From Rhizophagus clarus (lineage: Eukaryota; Glomeromycota; Glomeromycetes; Glomerales; Glomeraceae), in assembly GCA_015698045.1 (NCBI GenBank), contig BLAL01000259.1, forward strand, positions 558,001 to 622,000: a stretch of DNA of 64,000 nucleotides, given 5' to 3'. Shown piece after piece: positions 10,425 to 23,383 of this stretch. Both the position numbers and the translations under genes were made by a program. The notes under the pieces are model-generated. The model had not been told where the DNA came from and ran no database searches. It was given only the letters and a program-made list of their open reading frames with translations. Position 1 is the first letter of the stretch; each line of letters starts with the position of its first letter.

Positions 10425-13356
10425 TATACTTAATTTTAAAAATATATGATGTGATTATTAAAAACAAACTTTCTTTTTCTTTGGTCTGAAACATTGAGGG
10501 AAAACAAAAAAATTAATCATCCACAAGGTACATTTATCATTAATCCAAGTGTAACGAAGGACAAATAATATTTGTAAAAGCTGTTTTATTGACGCAAAAT
10601 ATCAAATTGTAAAAGTTACACATTTTATTTGACGGCACTTAGGGTTCCCTTTTTCATTATCGTTATGATACCAACGTAGAGCCAATTTCCGCTGAAAAAA
10701 AAATGGTCAATACTTGTCGACTATATAAATCGCAGCAATGAAACAATTATCAAAGTATACTGATAGTTTTAAATAGAACTAAAGACGAGGTAAGTTTTGA
10801 CTTTCAAACATCATCTATTTTTTAAGAATTACTGAAACGTTAAGTATTTTTCGGAACGAATTAAAAAATAAATAGAAAGTTTCACAATATAATAAAAGTA
10901 AAATTGAAGAGAGGTAAGAATTATTTGTCATATAAAGGTGATGTGTAATGAAAACAATATTTACGCAATTTAATCATTTAATTAAATTTCTTTTTGATGT
11001 TAGTTTTTTATTATGTTTTTATTTATAATGTTTCAGTTGTTTTTTTTTTTAAAAATATAAATTCGATATTAATTATTTTTTATTATCAGTTATCCTCTGA
11101 GATTTTAACATAATTGTTATTATCTCATAATACGCATTAGATTATTATTTAGTCTAATCATCCTACTACGACAAATAAACTATTAATTTTTCAAGTTTAC
11201 GATTAGAAATATAGCTTTTTTGAATGTTGCTACCAAAGATACGTGTTTAAAGAGTGTTTAAGTAACGTGATAGATTATGAAAGATAAAGTCCGATGTCTA
11301 TGATTGTGGAGCCAATTGAATCTTTAAAGAATTCTGATTTCTGAAAATTTTGTAGCATCTTATAATTGGATTTAATAATTTAAATATATAACTTCGTGAA
11401 TCGGGAATATTTATTTCGTAATTGTCCATATATTAAGAGTTATAAAAAATATTCATTTTATGAAAAATAAATATCCTATTTCAGATTGGACTTTATTTAA
11501 CGTCAATATCATGCGATTAGGACATTAATTTCGGATATACCAAAGATAAATTTAAAAATCTAAAATCACCAAAACAAAATTATTTGGAGAAACGATATTA
11601 TGTATTTGAGTAAAAAGGATAATGCGACCATTATGCATTCTTGGTTAATATAAAATGGATCTGAGGTTTTTGAATTTTAGGCCAAACGAATCACAAATGG
11701 AAATTTTGGTTGTGTTAACATTCGCTTTTTTGTCTAGGAATACGGATAACGGATGCCTAATGTTCAATTGTGTAAGAAAACGATTTTTAAATTAAGATCG
11801 AGCCGCTAAGCCACCGAGGTGGACAGAAGACACATTATCCATAAAATTTTTATGCGTAACCATAAAATCGTATGCGTACTTACGTATAAACAAAGCAAGA
11901 TATAGTTTATAATCCAAGTGGAATTGAAGAGGATTAGGAATACAATTCTAAGTCTAAATATAATAGATTAACTACTTTAATATAATTTAAAATCTGACAA
12001 AATCAACCCCACATCTCATCTACTGTACATCTTATACAAAGAATCCGACGCGAATTCCCATCTTACACAAAAAAATCCAAGTTAAATGCACTTAAATTTT
12101 ATTGTTATTTTGAAATACAAGAAATCATTAAATTTAGCACATCGGTACAATTATACAATATAGGCAAATAATTATAGAATTCTAATACAGATAAAATTAA
12201 AGAAATTAAACAGTTAACCAGCAATACTCTTATTGGTGACAATACCGATCATGACGAACATAGCCGAGACGAGACCCGCTCTTTTAAGGTTTTTTATCCA
12301 TTTTAACCGGGATTTATAAGTTTTCATTCACTAGATCCTTCTGATATTGTATTGTCATCTTCAACATCTTCCCACGTGTCCAACACAATCCGTCACATCA
12401 AGAATTAACTCACTGTCACTTACTAGTTATATTTAGTTATATCCATATCAATTTCCTTACGAAGTTCATCAACTTCTTCATTTATATCTAAAATCGAATT
12501 AATATCTGGTGGTGTTGATATTATAAAAAATTAAATGTTCGGAAAGTAACGAAAAAAAGGCTCATTTTATCATGCGTTAACAAGGAAAAGCAACTTTTAT
12601 CGAAATGTCAATATGTACAATATAATCCAATAAAATTAAATTCTTATTTAAAAACAAATTCATTTAAAATGAAATGATATTTGATAATAAAAAGTATAAT
12701 TTTAATCACAAGACAATCTCATGGGACACGTTTGGCGAAAATAGTTAAAGGGTAATTAGAATTTTATAAAACTTTTGATAAGGAATCCTCGTGGGCGGGG
12801 GAGATTCTTTAGGTGTCCTCATTAATTATCCGCAACCAAGCGCTAAGTGTTATTTTAAAAGAGTTTATATTTTAAAAGAAACCAATGAAATTTTTTTGCT
12901 AATTCTTTCTAAAAAAAACCAACACCGACAAATAACAGTGAGCCATCACGTGATAGTCCGCATATAGCAACGAACAACAACTAGCGATTTCGCTTTAAAA
13001 ACCAAACCACAACATAACTTGATCCCGTTTGCATTAGCTCCTTTGCCGCGTCCTTTGTGATTTGGCTTTGGAAATTCCTGAATTCTATATATGTTTTATC
13101 ATTTCTGAAATCTGCGTTTTACTTTATCATTCATTATTTTAAGCTGTTTTCTGATTAAAATTTCTACCTTCTGTTAATCAATTTATCTTTAATTATTGCA
13201 CAATTCATTAGTTAATCTATTTATAATAATAACAATTTAAATTATAATATCATGATACTATCGTGATAATATTGAATTGAATTCATCGGTTTATTAGCTT
13301 GAGCTTTAGCCCTATTGTCTTATATTTAATATAAATATTTTGATAATAAATTTACC
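10425..13356. other. intergenic DNA between divergent kinase genes
   Basis: 2.9 kb without a supportable gene. Holds the divergent upstream regions of the minus-strand kinase gene and the kinesin fusion. The last 500 bp (from about 12780) are less AT-rich, which fits a promoter and 5' leader for the gene at 13357. Confidence 0.5.
10722..10729 (+). promoter_or_regulatory. TATA-like element with orphan downstream splice donor
   Basis: A TATATAA box is followed about 60 bp downstream by a strong donor (GACGAG|GTAAGT at about 10791) with only a 12-codon mini-ORF between. This could be the promoter and first non-coding exon of a gene whose body I cannot find; the next plus-strand gene starts 2.6 kb away. 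Weak. Confidence 0.2.
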
Positions 13357-16300
13357 ATGGGGAGTAGAAATATTAAAGTAGTTGTTAGATGTAGACCTTT
13401 GAATTCTAGAGGTAAATAAAATTATTATGCATTTACGCATTAAAATTTTATTCTAATTTATTCTTCGATATTTTAATTAGAAATTGCTCGAGGAGCAAAA
13501 TGTCTCATCAGAATGGATAGAAATCAAACGATTATTACCAGGCCAGATATAAATGACCCTGGAAATGCTAAAGTTGCTAAACGATTTGGTATTGAAGATA
13601 TGAAATCGTTTACGTTTGATGAATCATATTGGTCTTTTGATAAGAATGATCCAAATTATGTTACCCAAACAATGTTATATGAAGATCTTGGTAAAGAATT
13701 TCTTGACCACGCCTTTGAAGGTTATAATACGTGTATTTTTGCTTGTAAGTTGCTACACAATTTATTAAATATAATCAAAACTCTGTTTCGAATAAACATA
13801 ATATATTTGTCATTGAATTTATCTTTAGACGGTCAAACTGGCGCAGGGAAAACTTATACTATGGTATGTAATGTAAAAATATTATATGCATTAGTAACAA
13901 ACTTTTATTAATCTTTCTAATATTACATTATGAAGATGGGTTATGGAGAAGATAAAGGCATTATACCTCTCACTTGTTGTGAATTATTTAATCGCATAAA
14001 TAATAACCTAGATCCTGAGCTCACATACCAAGTACAAGTCTCTTATATTGAAATTTACAATGAACGAGTTAGAGACTTATTGAGCCCTAGAAACAAAACA
14101 AATCTTAAAGTCAGGGAACATCCAGCTTTAGGTCCGTATGTAGAAGATTTGTCAAAGCTGATCGTTAACTCTTTTGATGATATTGAGAATTTGTTGGACG
14201 AGGGTAACAAGGTAATTTGAATTCAATAATGATATTATATAATATTTAAGTACCTAAAATTTTATGAATTATTAGTTAAGAACCGTCGCTGCGACAAATA
14301 TGAATGAAGCATCAAATCGGTCGCATGCTATATTTACCCTATTGGTAACACAACAAAGATATGATTTTCAAACAAATATGGATACTGAGAAAGTATCTCG
14401 TATTAGGTAAATTGATTTATGCATTTTTTTTTTTATTTTAATTCGTTTAAATTAACAATTTCATGAATTGTGTATTAGTCTTGTGGATTTAGCTGGTTCA
14501 GAACGTGCTAATTCAACTGGTGCAATTAGAACTCGGTTAAAAGAAGGAGCAAACATCAACAAATCACTAACAACATTTGGTAAAGTTATTGCCGCTCTAG
14601 CTGAACAGTCTTTTGATAAAAAAAAGAAAAAAGAGAGTTTGGTCCCATATAGAGATTCCGTATGTTATTTTCATAACTGGTGTCTCTTGATTTATCGTTG
14701 AATATTTTTATTTAACTAGACTAATGCATTTTTGAAAACTTACAATGTGATACATTTAGGTCTTAACTTGGTTGTTAAAAGACAGTTTGGGTGGAAACTC
14801 TAAAACCGCCATGATAGCTGCCATTTCTCCAGCTGATTATGATGAAACGCTTAGTACCTTACGCTACGCTGATGCAGCCAAACGTATCAAGAACATAGCT
14901 GTTGTTAATGAAGATCCAAATGCGAGACTTATTCGTGAACTTAAAGAAGAATTACAAATGTTGGATAGTAGTAAACTTGGTGGCGATCTCAAGAAAATCC
15001 GAAGTGCTCGAAGGACTCGACCTGATAGTAGAAATAGCGATTTTGATGATAGCTCTAATGAGACTTATGAAACAATCGATAATCCATACTCTCCAGAAAA
15101 TAAACTTAAAAATACACTTCATGGCTTAAAAAAGATTGATTCAAAAGATCTGGCACTTCTTACACGTGAAAAATCTGATAACAAACGTGGAAAACATCCT
15201 AATTATGTAATGAAGAGAAGCTATAGGGGACAAGAAGTAGCATGTAAACCATTTTCAATGATTGATGATAATATGAAATCAGATTTGAAAAATCATTTTA
15301 ATATTTTAAGAAAGTTATCCGGATGTAATAATATTCTTAGATTTTTTGGCGTCTCAAAAATTGACGATGTTGACGTCATGATTTTTGAATGGGCTAAGCT
15401 TGGAACTTTGAAAGAACTATACGAAAAAAAGGGTATTCAGTGGCACCATAAGGTTCAAATTGCTCTTAAAATTTGCCGTGGGCTAATATTTTTACAAAAT
15501 GCTAATATTTTACATCATGATCTGCGATGTGAAAATATCTTGATGACGGAAAGTTTAGAACCTAAAATCTATAACTTTAATTTAGCACGTTATGCTTATG
15601 GAGAAACCACTACATTAAGTGAAGAAATTAATAACGCCTTGCGTTGGTTAGCTCCTGAAAAATTAATCAACTTTAAGGCAAAATATACGACGCAATGTGA
15701 AATTTTTAGTTTTGGAATTCTACTTTGGGAACTTGCTTTTGAAAAAATTCCATACAGAAGTTTGAAAGTAGACGAAATTAAGGAATTTGTGATTAAGGGT
15801 GGTAGAGAAATAATTGAATTTGGAGATTCAACTCCTGAGATTTCTAAACTCCAAGAAGATTATAAAAAAATTATAGTTGACGGTAAGTATTTCTTTTCAT
15901 CATGAAATTTAAAATATAACGATATGTAACGTTAAGTTTATATGCTTCTAGCTTGGAAGGACGATCCGCAAGAACGTATTTCTTTTTTAGAAGCTTTAGA
16001 TATTCTCGAAGAATTAGAAAGCTCTATTTATTATACAGAAACAAGTTCTATTAAAGAGTTATATACAGATATTACAGAAGAAGATAATGATCAAAAGAGA
16101 CAACTTGAAAATTTTAATAAGACTAATAAAAAAGACGTAATTGCTGAGGTATATCACAATCATTCGACCTCTTGTTCAAAGTTTTCTTTAATTCTCTTCT
16201 ATAAAAAGGATTACTTACTATACGTTAATTAAAACTAGGAATGGATCAAAAAGAAAATGGAGGAAGAAGATATTAATTACTTTGAATATAGTGAATTTAG

Positions 16301-17422
16301 TAAATTTATTGAAATTGGTAAAGGAGGATTTGGAATTGTATTTAAAGCGGAAACTAACGATAAAAAACAAGTTGCACTGAAAGGTCTCAGAGATTCAATA
16401 ACCGACGAAAATGTTGTTAAAAACTTCGTTAAAGAGGTAAGAATTGTATTTAAATCCATCATAATGAATTAATAGCTTGTAATAAAAATTGATATTTGTT
16501 ATTCTTAATTTAGTTAAAACTTCTTCGTATGGTTAGTTATCATGACAATATTAATAGATTTCTTGGAATAACAAAAGGTTTGTGTAAATAGTCTAATTTA
16601 TCGAATTACTGTAAATTTAAAACATAACTAATTTAATAATATTTTAAATTAAATGGATAGATAATGTTGGTTATGTTATGGTACTGGAATACGCTAACGA
16701 AGGAAATTTAAGGGATTATTTGAAAAAAAATTTTGATTCATTACAATGGGAGAATAAGATTCAAATGGCATTAGATATTACATGCGGATTAATATGTTTA
16801 CACTCAAAGAACATAATTCATAGAGATTTGGTAAATTAATATAGTTTATTTATTTTATCGTATTTTACTTGAATAATGATTTTTAGTAACATTTATAATC
16901 ATTCTTTAGCATTCAAAAAATATATTAGTAAGTAACGGTAAATTATCAATTGCAGACCTTGGATTATCTAAACAATTAACGGAAGTTACATCTAATTCAA
17001 TAAGTAACAGAATGGGAATTATTGAATATGTTGAACCACAATGTTTAAGGAATGTAAATTATGTAAAAGATAAGAGATCTGACATTTATAGCTTAGGTGT
17101 ACTATTATGGGAAATTACAAGCGGACGTCCTCCCTTTTGTTATACGGTAGAACGAGATTTGTTATGTTATCACATTGGTCGTGAGAATCTTAGGGAAGAG
17201 CCAATTGAAGGTACACCTTTAGAGTATCAACAACTTTATCAAAAATGTTGGGATGTAGATCCAGAGAAAAGGCCTGATATTAGTCAAGTATACAATGAAA
17301 TTTTAAATCAATCTAATGCAAATGAACAATCCGAAGATTTATTAGTAACGTCTAATACTAATGATTTAAATATACAATCAGGCCAATCAGAGCTATACAT
17401 AAAAACCGAGTCGGTTGATTGA
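13357..17422 (+). CDS. kinesin-3 motor fused to a pseudokinase and a TKL kinase
   Basis: Twelve exons: 13357..13411, 13481..13744, 13829..13863, 13936..14211, 14276..14406, 14479..14659, 14760..15882, 15952..16148, 16239..16436, 16514..16577, 16661..16830, 16910..17422; 1068 aa, every phase fitting. Residues 1-360 are a kinesin motor: VVVRCRPL, P-loop GQTGAGKT (108-115), switch I NEASNRSH, switch II DLAGSER, and a lysine-rich loop (DKKKKKES) plus [12 protein letters not shown] neck typical of kinesin-3 (KIF1/Unc104). Exon 7 is one open frame that passes from motor and neck into a kinase N-lobe (VACK lysine 477), catalytic loop HHDLRCEN and NFN in place of DFG, so a pseudokinase. Exons 9-12 are a second kinase with [16 protein letters not shown] (895-898) and DLG (914-916), probably active. 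FHA, PH and cargo tail of kinesin-3 are absent. The product could carry a kinase along microtubules; that role is inference. Confidence 0.85.
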
Positions 17423-19188
17423 GCACTTTAGTTATATTAACAAATTAAGTGAAATTTTACTAAATAATATTAGCGAATATTATTATTTAATAACATTAAA
17501 GACGAATCGATCAGTAAAAAATCTACGAAGCAGCAGCAACTACTAGTATATTAATAGAAATTTCGATATATAGAAATTCTTTTATTTATTTATTAAATAA
17601 ATTAATATAATCAATTTTGTTTTCAAACTTTCTATCAAACCTTAAATATATACTTTAAAGAGTATGTCATTTAATTAAATAGCATAATTATTATTTCATC
17701 TAGTTACGACTGAAATTTATGCCTAGCACTTGACATTTAACCAATCAAAAACGACAAAGATCCTCTGATCAATTCTTCAAATTCTTCGCTATAATCTTAC
17801 GACGAATTTGAGGTGAAAATCATTGTATTGGGAGCTAACTGCATTTTCGATTATAACAAATTTTTTTAATTACATTTTTTTTTTATCCATGTATTTTAAA
17901 TCAATACATTTCAAATTTCTCTAAAAATAATTTTCACGATTCATCTACCACAGCAACTTTGCTAGATCACGAATCAGAATCTCATCTCCAGAATCTTCAA
18001 CTTGATTACTATTGTTCAATAAATATGTTTAAAATTTTAGCTCCGAGCCAATCATTACTCAATGTTTGGCCGAAATCATCATAGTGCGGGCTGAAATTAC
18101 GGTAACGACAAATGATTGATTTGATCACATGAAATGATAAATTATAATTTTTTTTTTCCTCGTAATAAATACGTTTAATTTACGTTAGAAATTCGCAATT
18201 ATCTTTAGGAGTATATTTATTCAAACTAATTTATTAAATTGAAATTTTTTATAGTCCTTAATATTTTAATCAAGCAAAAGTATCAGTATCTCTAGGCAAC
18301 AATAATTTGTGTGAGGCCGTGTAAACCAGCAGGAATGATTCTAACTGAAAGATTCAACCTCACGCACCAAAACACAACTGCTTGTACTATATGGTAAAAA
18401 CTTGTTTATGAATTTCAAATAAGTGGAAACTTTTGATTGCTAATCTAACGGTCTAAAGGCGGAGCCAATACGCAATCATTTGATTTATAATTCAACAAGG
18501 AAAAATATTAACGATACGATGCTCATTATACATAAATTAAATTTAATTTATAGAGCACAATTTGATATTGTTTATAATAAATTTAATAAAATTCATTTTA
18601 ACACTTAAAATTGGTAAATTTTGATCTTACAATTTAATAATTACCATTATTTTAATATTGAATTGGTGTACATAAAGTACTTTAAGAGTATTTGCATGAA
18701 ATAAAAAATTTATGGAAACTCAATAATCCATTGTTTCGTGCGATTAAAAATTGAGTCAGTTCCAAATGGACTGTGTAAATTAGAATACAAAAACCGCAGG
18801 TCTTTACACTATGCCTATTTTTGGCTAATACTATAAATCGCTTAAAACCCGAAAATATATTATAATTTTTAATTTAAATTAATCAAAGTATAATATTATT
18901 TTTCATCGTTTCAAAAAGAATAACTAAAATATACCTGGTAAACAAAAGGAACAAAGTGAAACCAAACAATTTTTTTTTATTATTATTGTATAAACAGTGT
19001 ACAATGTGTAAAATAAAACGAATTTTGTTTTAAAATATTTTTTTTTTTTTTGGTAAAGATCGGAGGGGAGGTTTTTTGAACCAAATAAGGAAATCCTACG
19101 TTGATTAAGAAAAATTTGAATCGGTTCAACTAATTCAATTCCTTCCCAAATTTCTTAAAAATTTACAAGCGAATTTCTAATTACTTCT
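17423..19188. other. AT-rich intergenic DNA
   Basis: No gene supported. Contains poly-T runs and nothing else I can name. Confidence 0.55.
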
Positions 19189-19236
19189 CTCGTACTTCTT
19201 TCGTACTTCCCTCGTACTTCCCTCGTACTTCCTCGT
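19189..19236. repeat. 11-bp tandem repeat (CTCGTACTTCC), about 4.5 copies
   Basis: CTCGTACTTCT, TTCGTACTTCC, CTCGTACTTCC, CTCGTACTT, then a partial unit. It sits about 550 bp past the stop of the secreted-protein gene at 19786. A short minus-strand ORF across it is an artefact of the repeat. Confidence 0.85.
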
Positions 19237-19647
19237 AAAGTTTCCAATTAAATTTTTTTTTGATCGAGTTTTAAAATTTTTGTACTTAACACAATTTTTC
19301 TTTTTGTATGCATGTAATTGATTTTGTACCCACAACTTGTTTGGCAAGAAAAGGTAACTCATTTCGTTGATCGCCGAAACATTAAAAAAAATTTATTTCT
19401 TGGCGGATCGATTATAATTGCAAATATAACAATAATTGCAAAAAAAAAACACCACACACACTTTTTCAATTATTAAAAATATTTTCAATTTATTTAACAA
19501 TTTATTAAATTTTTTCTTCTTCTAAATAAAACAAAACACACATTTCAAAAAAAAAATTTAAACACACTTTCTATATTAAAAAGATTAATAATAATAAAAA
19601 AATGTGACCAAATGCAAAAATTTATAATGTTTGTTTCTAAATTAAAA

Positions 19648-19668
19648 AAATATATATATATATATATG
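19648..19668. repeat. (TA)n microsatellite
   Basis: Alternating TA followed by TGTGCGCG, in the 3' flank of the secreted-protein gene. Confidence 0.85.
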
Positions 19669-19785
19669 TGCGCGTGTTATTTTTTCATACGATTTCAAAA
19701 AAATAAAAAAAAAACAGGAATTAGAATACTAAAATTAAAAATAAAATGTATTATAAAATTAATTTAAAAAATCCTTTTTTTTTTT

Positions 19786-20532
19786 TTAAGGATAACTCAA
19801 AAGTTTGACCTTAATATCATGATCATATTTATCACAAGTTGTTCCTCTGCAAAATTCATGTTCAAATAAAGTGGTAAATGTACTATATTGTTGACCAACA
19901 TTTTTCTCAATAGCAGTAGCAAATGAATCGAGGTCAGATGCTTTAATATTTGATTTAGCAGCAGCAATTATTAAACTTCTTATAAGAGAACTATAGCAAG
20001 AACCATTTGTTGAAAGACGGTCTTTCAATGATTCATTAACATTTTTAACATTTCTTGGTTTAACAATTTGATCCATATAATGACAAACAGCTGGAGGGTT
20101 ACCACAGATATAATCTTGGTTTTGACAATCATCCATAGTCCAAGCAACACCTGGTGGTGGTTGATTAACTCTTAATGGGTGTTGACATTGTCCTTTGAAT
20201 TGTGGTGCTTGATTGAAGATTGAATCCTCAATTAATTTTGCAAAATTACCCGTAAAAGCTTTTTTACATTTATCAGTTTCATCATCAATAATTTTGTTAA
20301 ATGATGATTTGGTTGCTGAGGAAATACTTCCGCTAAATCCATCAACAAGGTGGTTTTTTAAATCATCTGAAAGTGTTGGGAATAACTTATCGACTTCTTT
20401 GGAGTAATTATCTCCAAATGCTAATGAAATACCAGTACGACAACTTTGTTCACAAGCGTTCGTAGGTACAACGGAAAATAATAAAACGGAAACTGCTACA
20501 ATGGTAGCGAAGAAAGTTAAAGAAGATTTCAT
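19786..20532 (-). CDS. small secreted cysteine-rich protein, copy 1
   Basis: Single-exon gene, 248 aa. Residues 1-26 form a clear signal peptide (hydrophobic core, end PTNA before Cys27). The mature protein of about 222 aa has ten cysteines and no membrane segment, so it should be secreted. Blocks shared with the paralog at 24764-25528 are CEQSC at the mature N-terminus, GISLAF, PQFKGQC, DCQNQDYICGNPP followed by CH, VKPRNV, and the C-terminal CDKYD and LLSYP. I do not know a named family for it. A secreted apoplastic or symbiotic-interface protein is the natural guess, no more. The ATG is the only one giving a signal peptide, and the upstream 100 bp contain A/T runs and a TATATATA stretch near 20611-20620. 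Confidence 0.85.
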   Translation of the reverse strand: MKSSLTFFATIVAVSVLLFSVVPTNACEQSCRTGISLAFGDNYSKEVDKLFPTLSDDLKNHLVDGFSGSISSATKSSFNKIIDDETDKCKKAFTGNFAKLIEDSIFNQAPQFKGQCQHPLRVNQPPPGVAWTMDDCQNQDYICGNPPAVCHYMDQIVKPRNVKNVNESLKDRLSTNGSCYSSLIRSLIIAAAKSNIKASDLDSFATAIEKNVGQQYSTFTTLFEHEFCRGTTCDKYDHDIKVKLLSYP

Positions 20533-22869
20533 ATTTTTAAAGTTCGTAAAAAAAAGTTGTAAAAAAACGATACGACGATAAAGAAAAAAAAAAAAATTAC
20601 GAAAAAGAAATATATATATTGAGAACGTGTATTTATTAATTTTTTTTTTTAGGGTTTTTTTTTTTTTTTTGAGAAAGGTTTAAAAAAAAACGTTAAATTA
20701 GACTCTTTTTTTTACGAGCAAAAAATTGCTTTCTAGAAATTTTTTTAACCAAAAAAAAATGTATTTTACTATTATGAAATAAAAAAAAAAAAATATTCAG
20801 ATTGCAAGATCCGCTCAAGAGTGAGAAGAAAAAAAAAGTTAGAAACTGTTACATTGTATATATAAGAAAATTTTTTTTTTATTGTGTTACCTTATAATAT
20901 AATTTTACTGCCAAATTTGACTAACCATGCGGTTATGATAAAAATAGTAACAAACTCGAATGATCACGTAACACATCCGACTCGACCTATTGCCGATTCT
21001 AATGTAAAAATATATTATTTTTTGCCAAGACTTTTTTTCACTGCAGTAATATTATTATTTATGGATAATTTATCTAACAAATAATTGTTTTTTTTTTTTT
21101 TTTTTTGATAAAAAAAAAAATTTAAATAGCGGAAAACTTTGAATATGCAAAACAAAGGATGGATTTTTATTACAGTGTATTTAATAAATAGTTTTGACAA
21201 AGGCAATGAAAACTTTAAAGTCTTTCGTTCTATATTCAATTCCTTTTTTTTTTTTCTTCTCTTTAACTTTTTTACTTTTTTATCCATAAACATGACCACA
21301 AAATAATATATGATTTGATTAGCAAGGAGAATAGGATGAAAATTCAAAGAGAATAAATATATAGTTCGAAATAAATGTTACATAAATGCGCATTTTTGTT
21401 AAATTGCCTATTATAGGTTTAATAAAATATTGGGAAAAGCCGACCTTTAAAAATAATCATTAGTATATGTTATTGCATAACGAATTATCGATTCGAAACT
21501 ATTTTTATACGACAAACTAAAGTAATAAACCATAAATGTTTGATAAAACTTAAAAAAAAAAAAAAAAAAAATTCAAATTTTTTTTTTTTCAAAAGGAATC
21601 AACTTTTTTTAAAAACCTCCCATGAATTATTAATTAATTGTCGAAGCTTTAACACAATTAGCCAAACGTACGTAATTTACGGTTGTAAAAAATTTATCTG
21701 TTATCGATTCTAATAAATTGGGTAACTAAATTCGGTAATTCTTTGTTTATATTTGGCACACGATTATATGTCGATTTTACTAGTGGATGGTCATTGCATG
21801 TTGCATATTTTTTCTTTTCCTTGTACAAAGATCTTGAATTAAATATTTCTTTATTTGAAAACTTTGAGATCTGTCCGTTATAATAAAAACGGATGTAACT
21901 ATTAATCAACAAAAGTTCAAAAAGTTCGATATCCGGCGTATCCGATTTGATTGTCGGAGTATCAAGATATCATGTTATAATACACCGTTATAATGTATGT
22001 AATTAAACGTACAATTTCAATATTGTCATCCGAATATGAGATGAAACATAATAACAAATATCTTTGAAAAGGGAAGTAAGGTTTAAAGATAAAATCTTAA
22101 CTTTTTTTTTTCGGATTTAATTAAAATTATTTGTTTGTAATTAATTAAATTTCCAAATTTGTAAAATCCTAAATAAATATTTATAATAAAAAAAAAAAAT
22201 AAATAAATAAATATATGTATAATATTATTGTAATATTGCTTATTTAATATAAAAACATCCGTACAAAATTTAACTAATTTACACGACAGATTAAAAAAAA
22301 CGCTTTGAAATTATAAATAGAATTTCTAAATCATAATGGGATAATTGGTGAATTTTAACAATCATGTGTTAAAATGATGATTCTTTACGTAGATTAAGGA
22401 GAATCAGTCCCAATATCATCTGATAAATTTAATTCGAATATCCCTCTTAAACGTTTAATAGTTTGATGTTTCACGAATTCTATAAATAAACTACTACCAA
22501 CTACGCCATTTAATATATGGAATTCCACTCCAGAAAATTAAATGAACCTTTTATGGTAATTATTTTGTTCTTCATTATAATAAATATTATATTGAGGAAT
22601 GTAAGGGATTTTTTAAAATGGTTACATTGTTTCTTTGATCAACCCCATCGAATGACATTTAAAAATAGAATTCTCCGGATTTGTTCCTCTGAAAAAAATT
22701 TCGCTTCTAAATTTGAATATATTTTTCCTATTATAACCTATAAGACGAATTTTTGTGGCGTTATATATACTTGATACGGTTTTTTTATGCGCGAAAGGCG
22801 CAAACAAGATAAAAATCGAAAGATGACATTTAAAATCTGCAATAGTTGTAATGGTGTTTAGATAATTTT
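20533..22869. other. AT-rich intergenic DNA
   Basis: No supportable gene. Several long A and T runs (for example 21088-21106 and 21551-21590). Confidence 0.5.
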
Positions 22870-22953
22870 TTTTTTGGAATCACCATTTCTATATAATGAT
22901 ATTTATTTTCATTTTTTGGAATCACCATTTCTATATAATGATATTTATTTTCA
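22870..22953. repeat. 42-bp direct tandem duplication
   Basis: Two adjacent, essentially identical copies of a 42-bp unit beginning TTTTTTGGAATCACC; the second starts at 22912. A recent slippage or duplication event in non-coding DNA. Confidence 0.9.
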
Positions 22954-23161
22954 TAACAATAAAGACCGCATATAATAATAATATGCTTTTAAGGAAATTT
23001 TCCGTTGTTTTGTTTAATCAATGCGTGATTGATTCAATTATCGTCGAGTGCTTTATCTTGTTTAAATCATGAATATTATCTCGCTTCCTTATGTTATTTC
23101 AACAATATAAGCATTACGTAATTAATCAGCAAAATCATTCGAGCGAAATAGAAAAATCAAA

Positions 23162-23383
23162 CTAAAGCTGAGCATCTTTCAACACAGTACTAAAATCGAA
23201 TGGTTTACCCGTAAGACTGCATGAATGAATTTCCAGGGATTTGAAATTTATCAAAAAATATCTCCCACTGCTAACGATGAAAGCTGTTTCACAAATAAAC
23301 CCACCGCTATCATGATTATGATCAATGCATATTGTGCCCTGTAACCTACAGAACTCTTCTTTGTCCGGGTAGAATATGTTTGG
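23162..23383 (-). other. possible orphan exon (74 codons)
   Basis: On the minus strand a good acceptor (CCCCTGCAG at about 23384-23392) opens a 73-residue frame ending in TAG. It starts PNIFYPDKEEFC, has four cysteines in all and reads through FICETAFIVSSGRYFL. No matching first exon with an ATG was found upstream. It could be the last exon of a small gene or chance. Confidence 0.25.

Noticed and set aside
19177..19362. 61-aa minus-strand ORF with YEGSTREVRKKYE-like repeats
   Set aside because: Translation of the 11-bp tandem repeat; no support as a gene.
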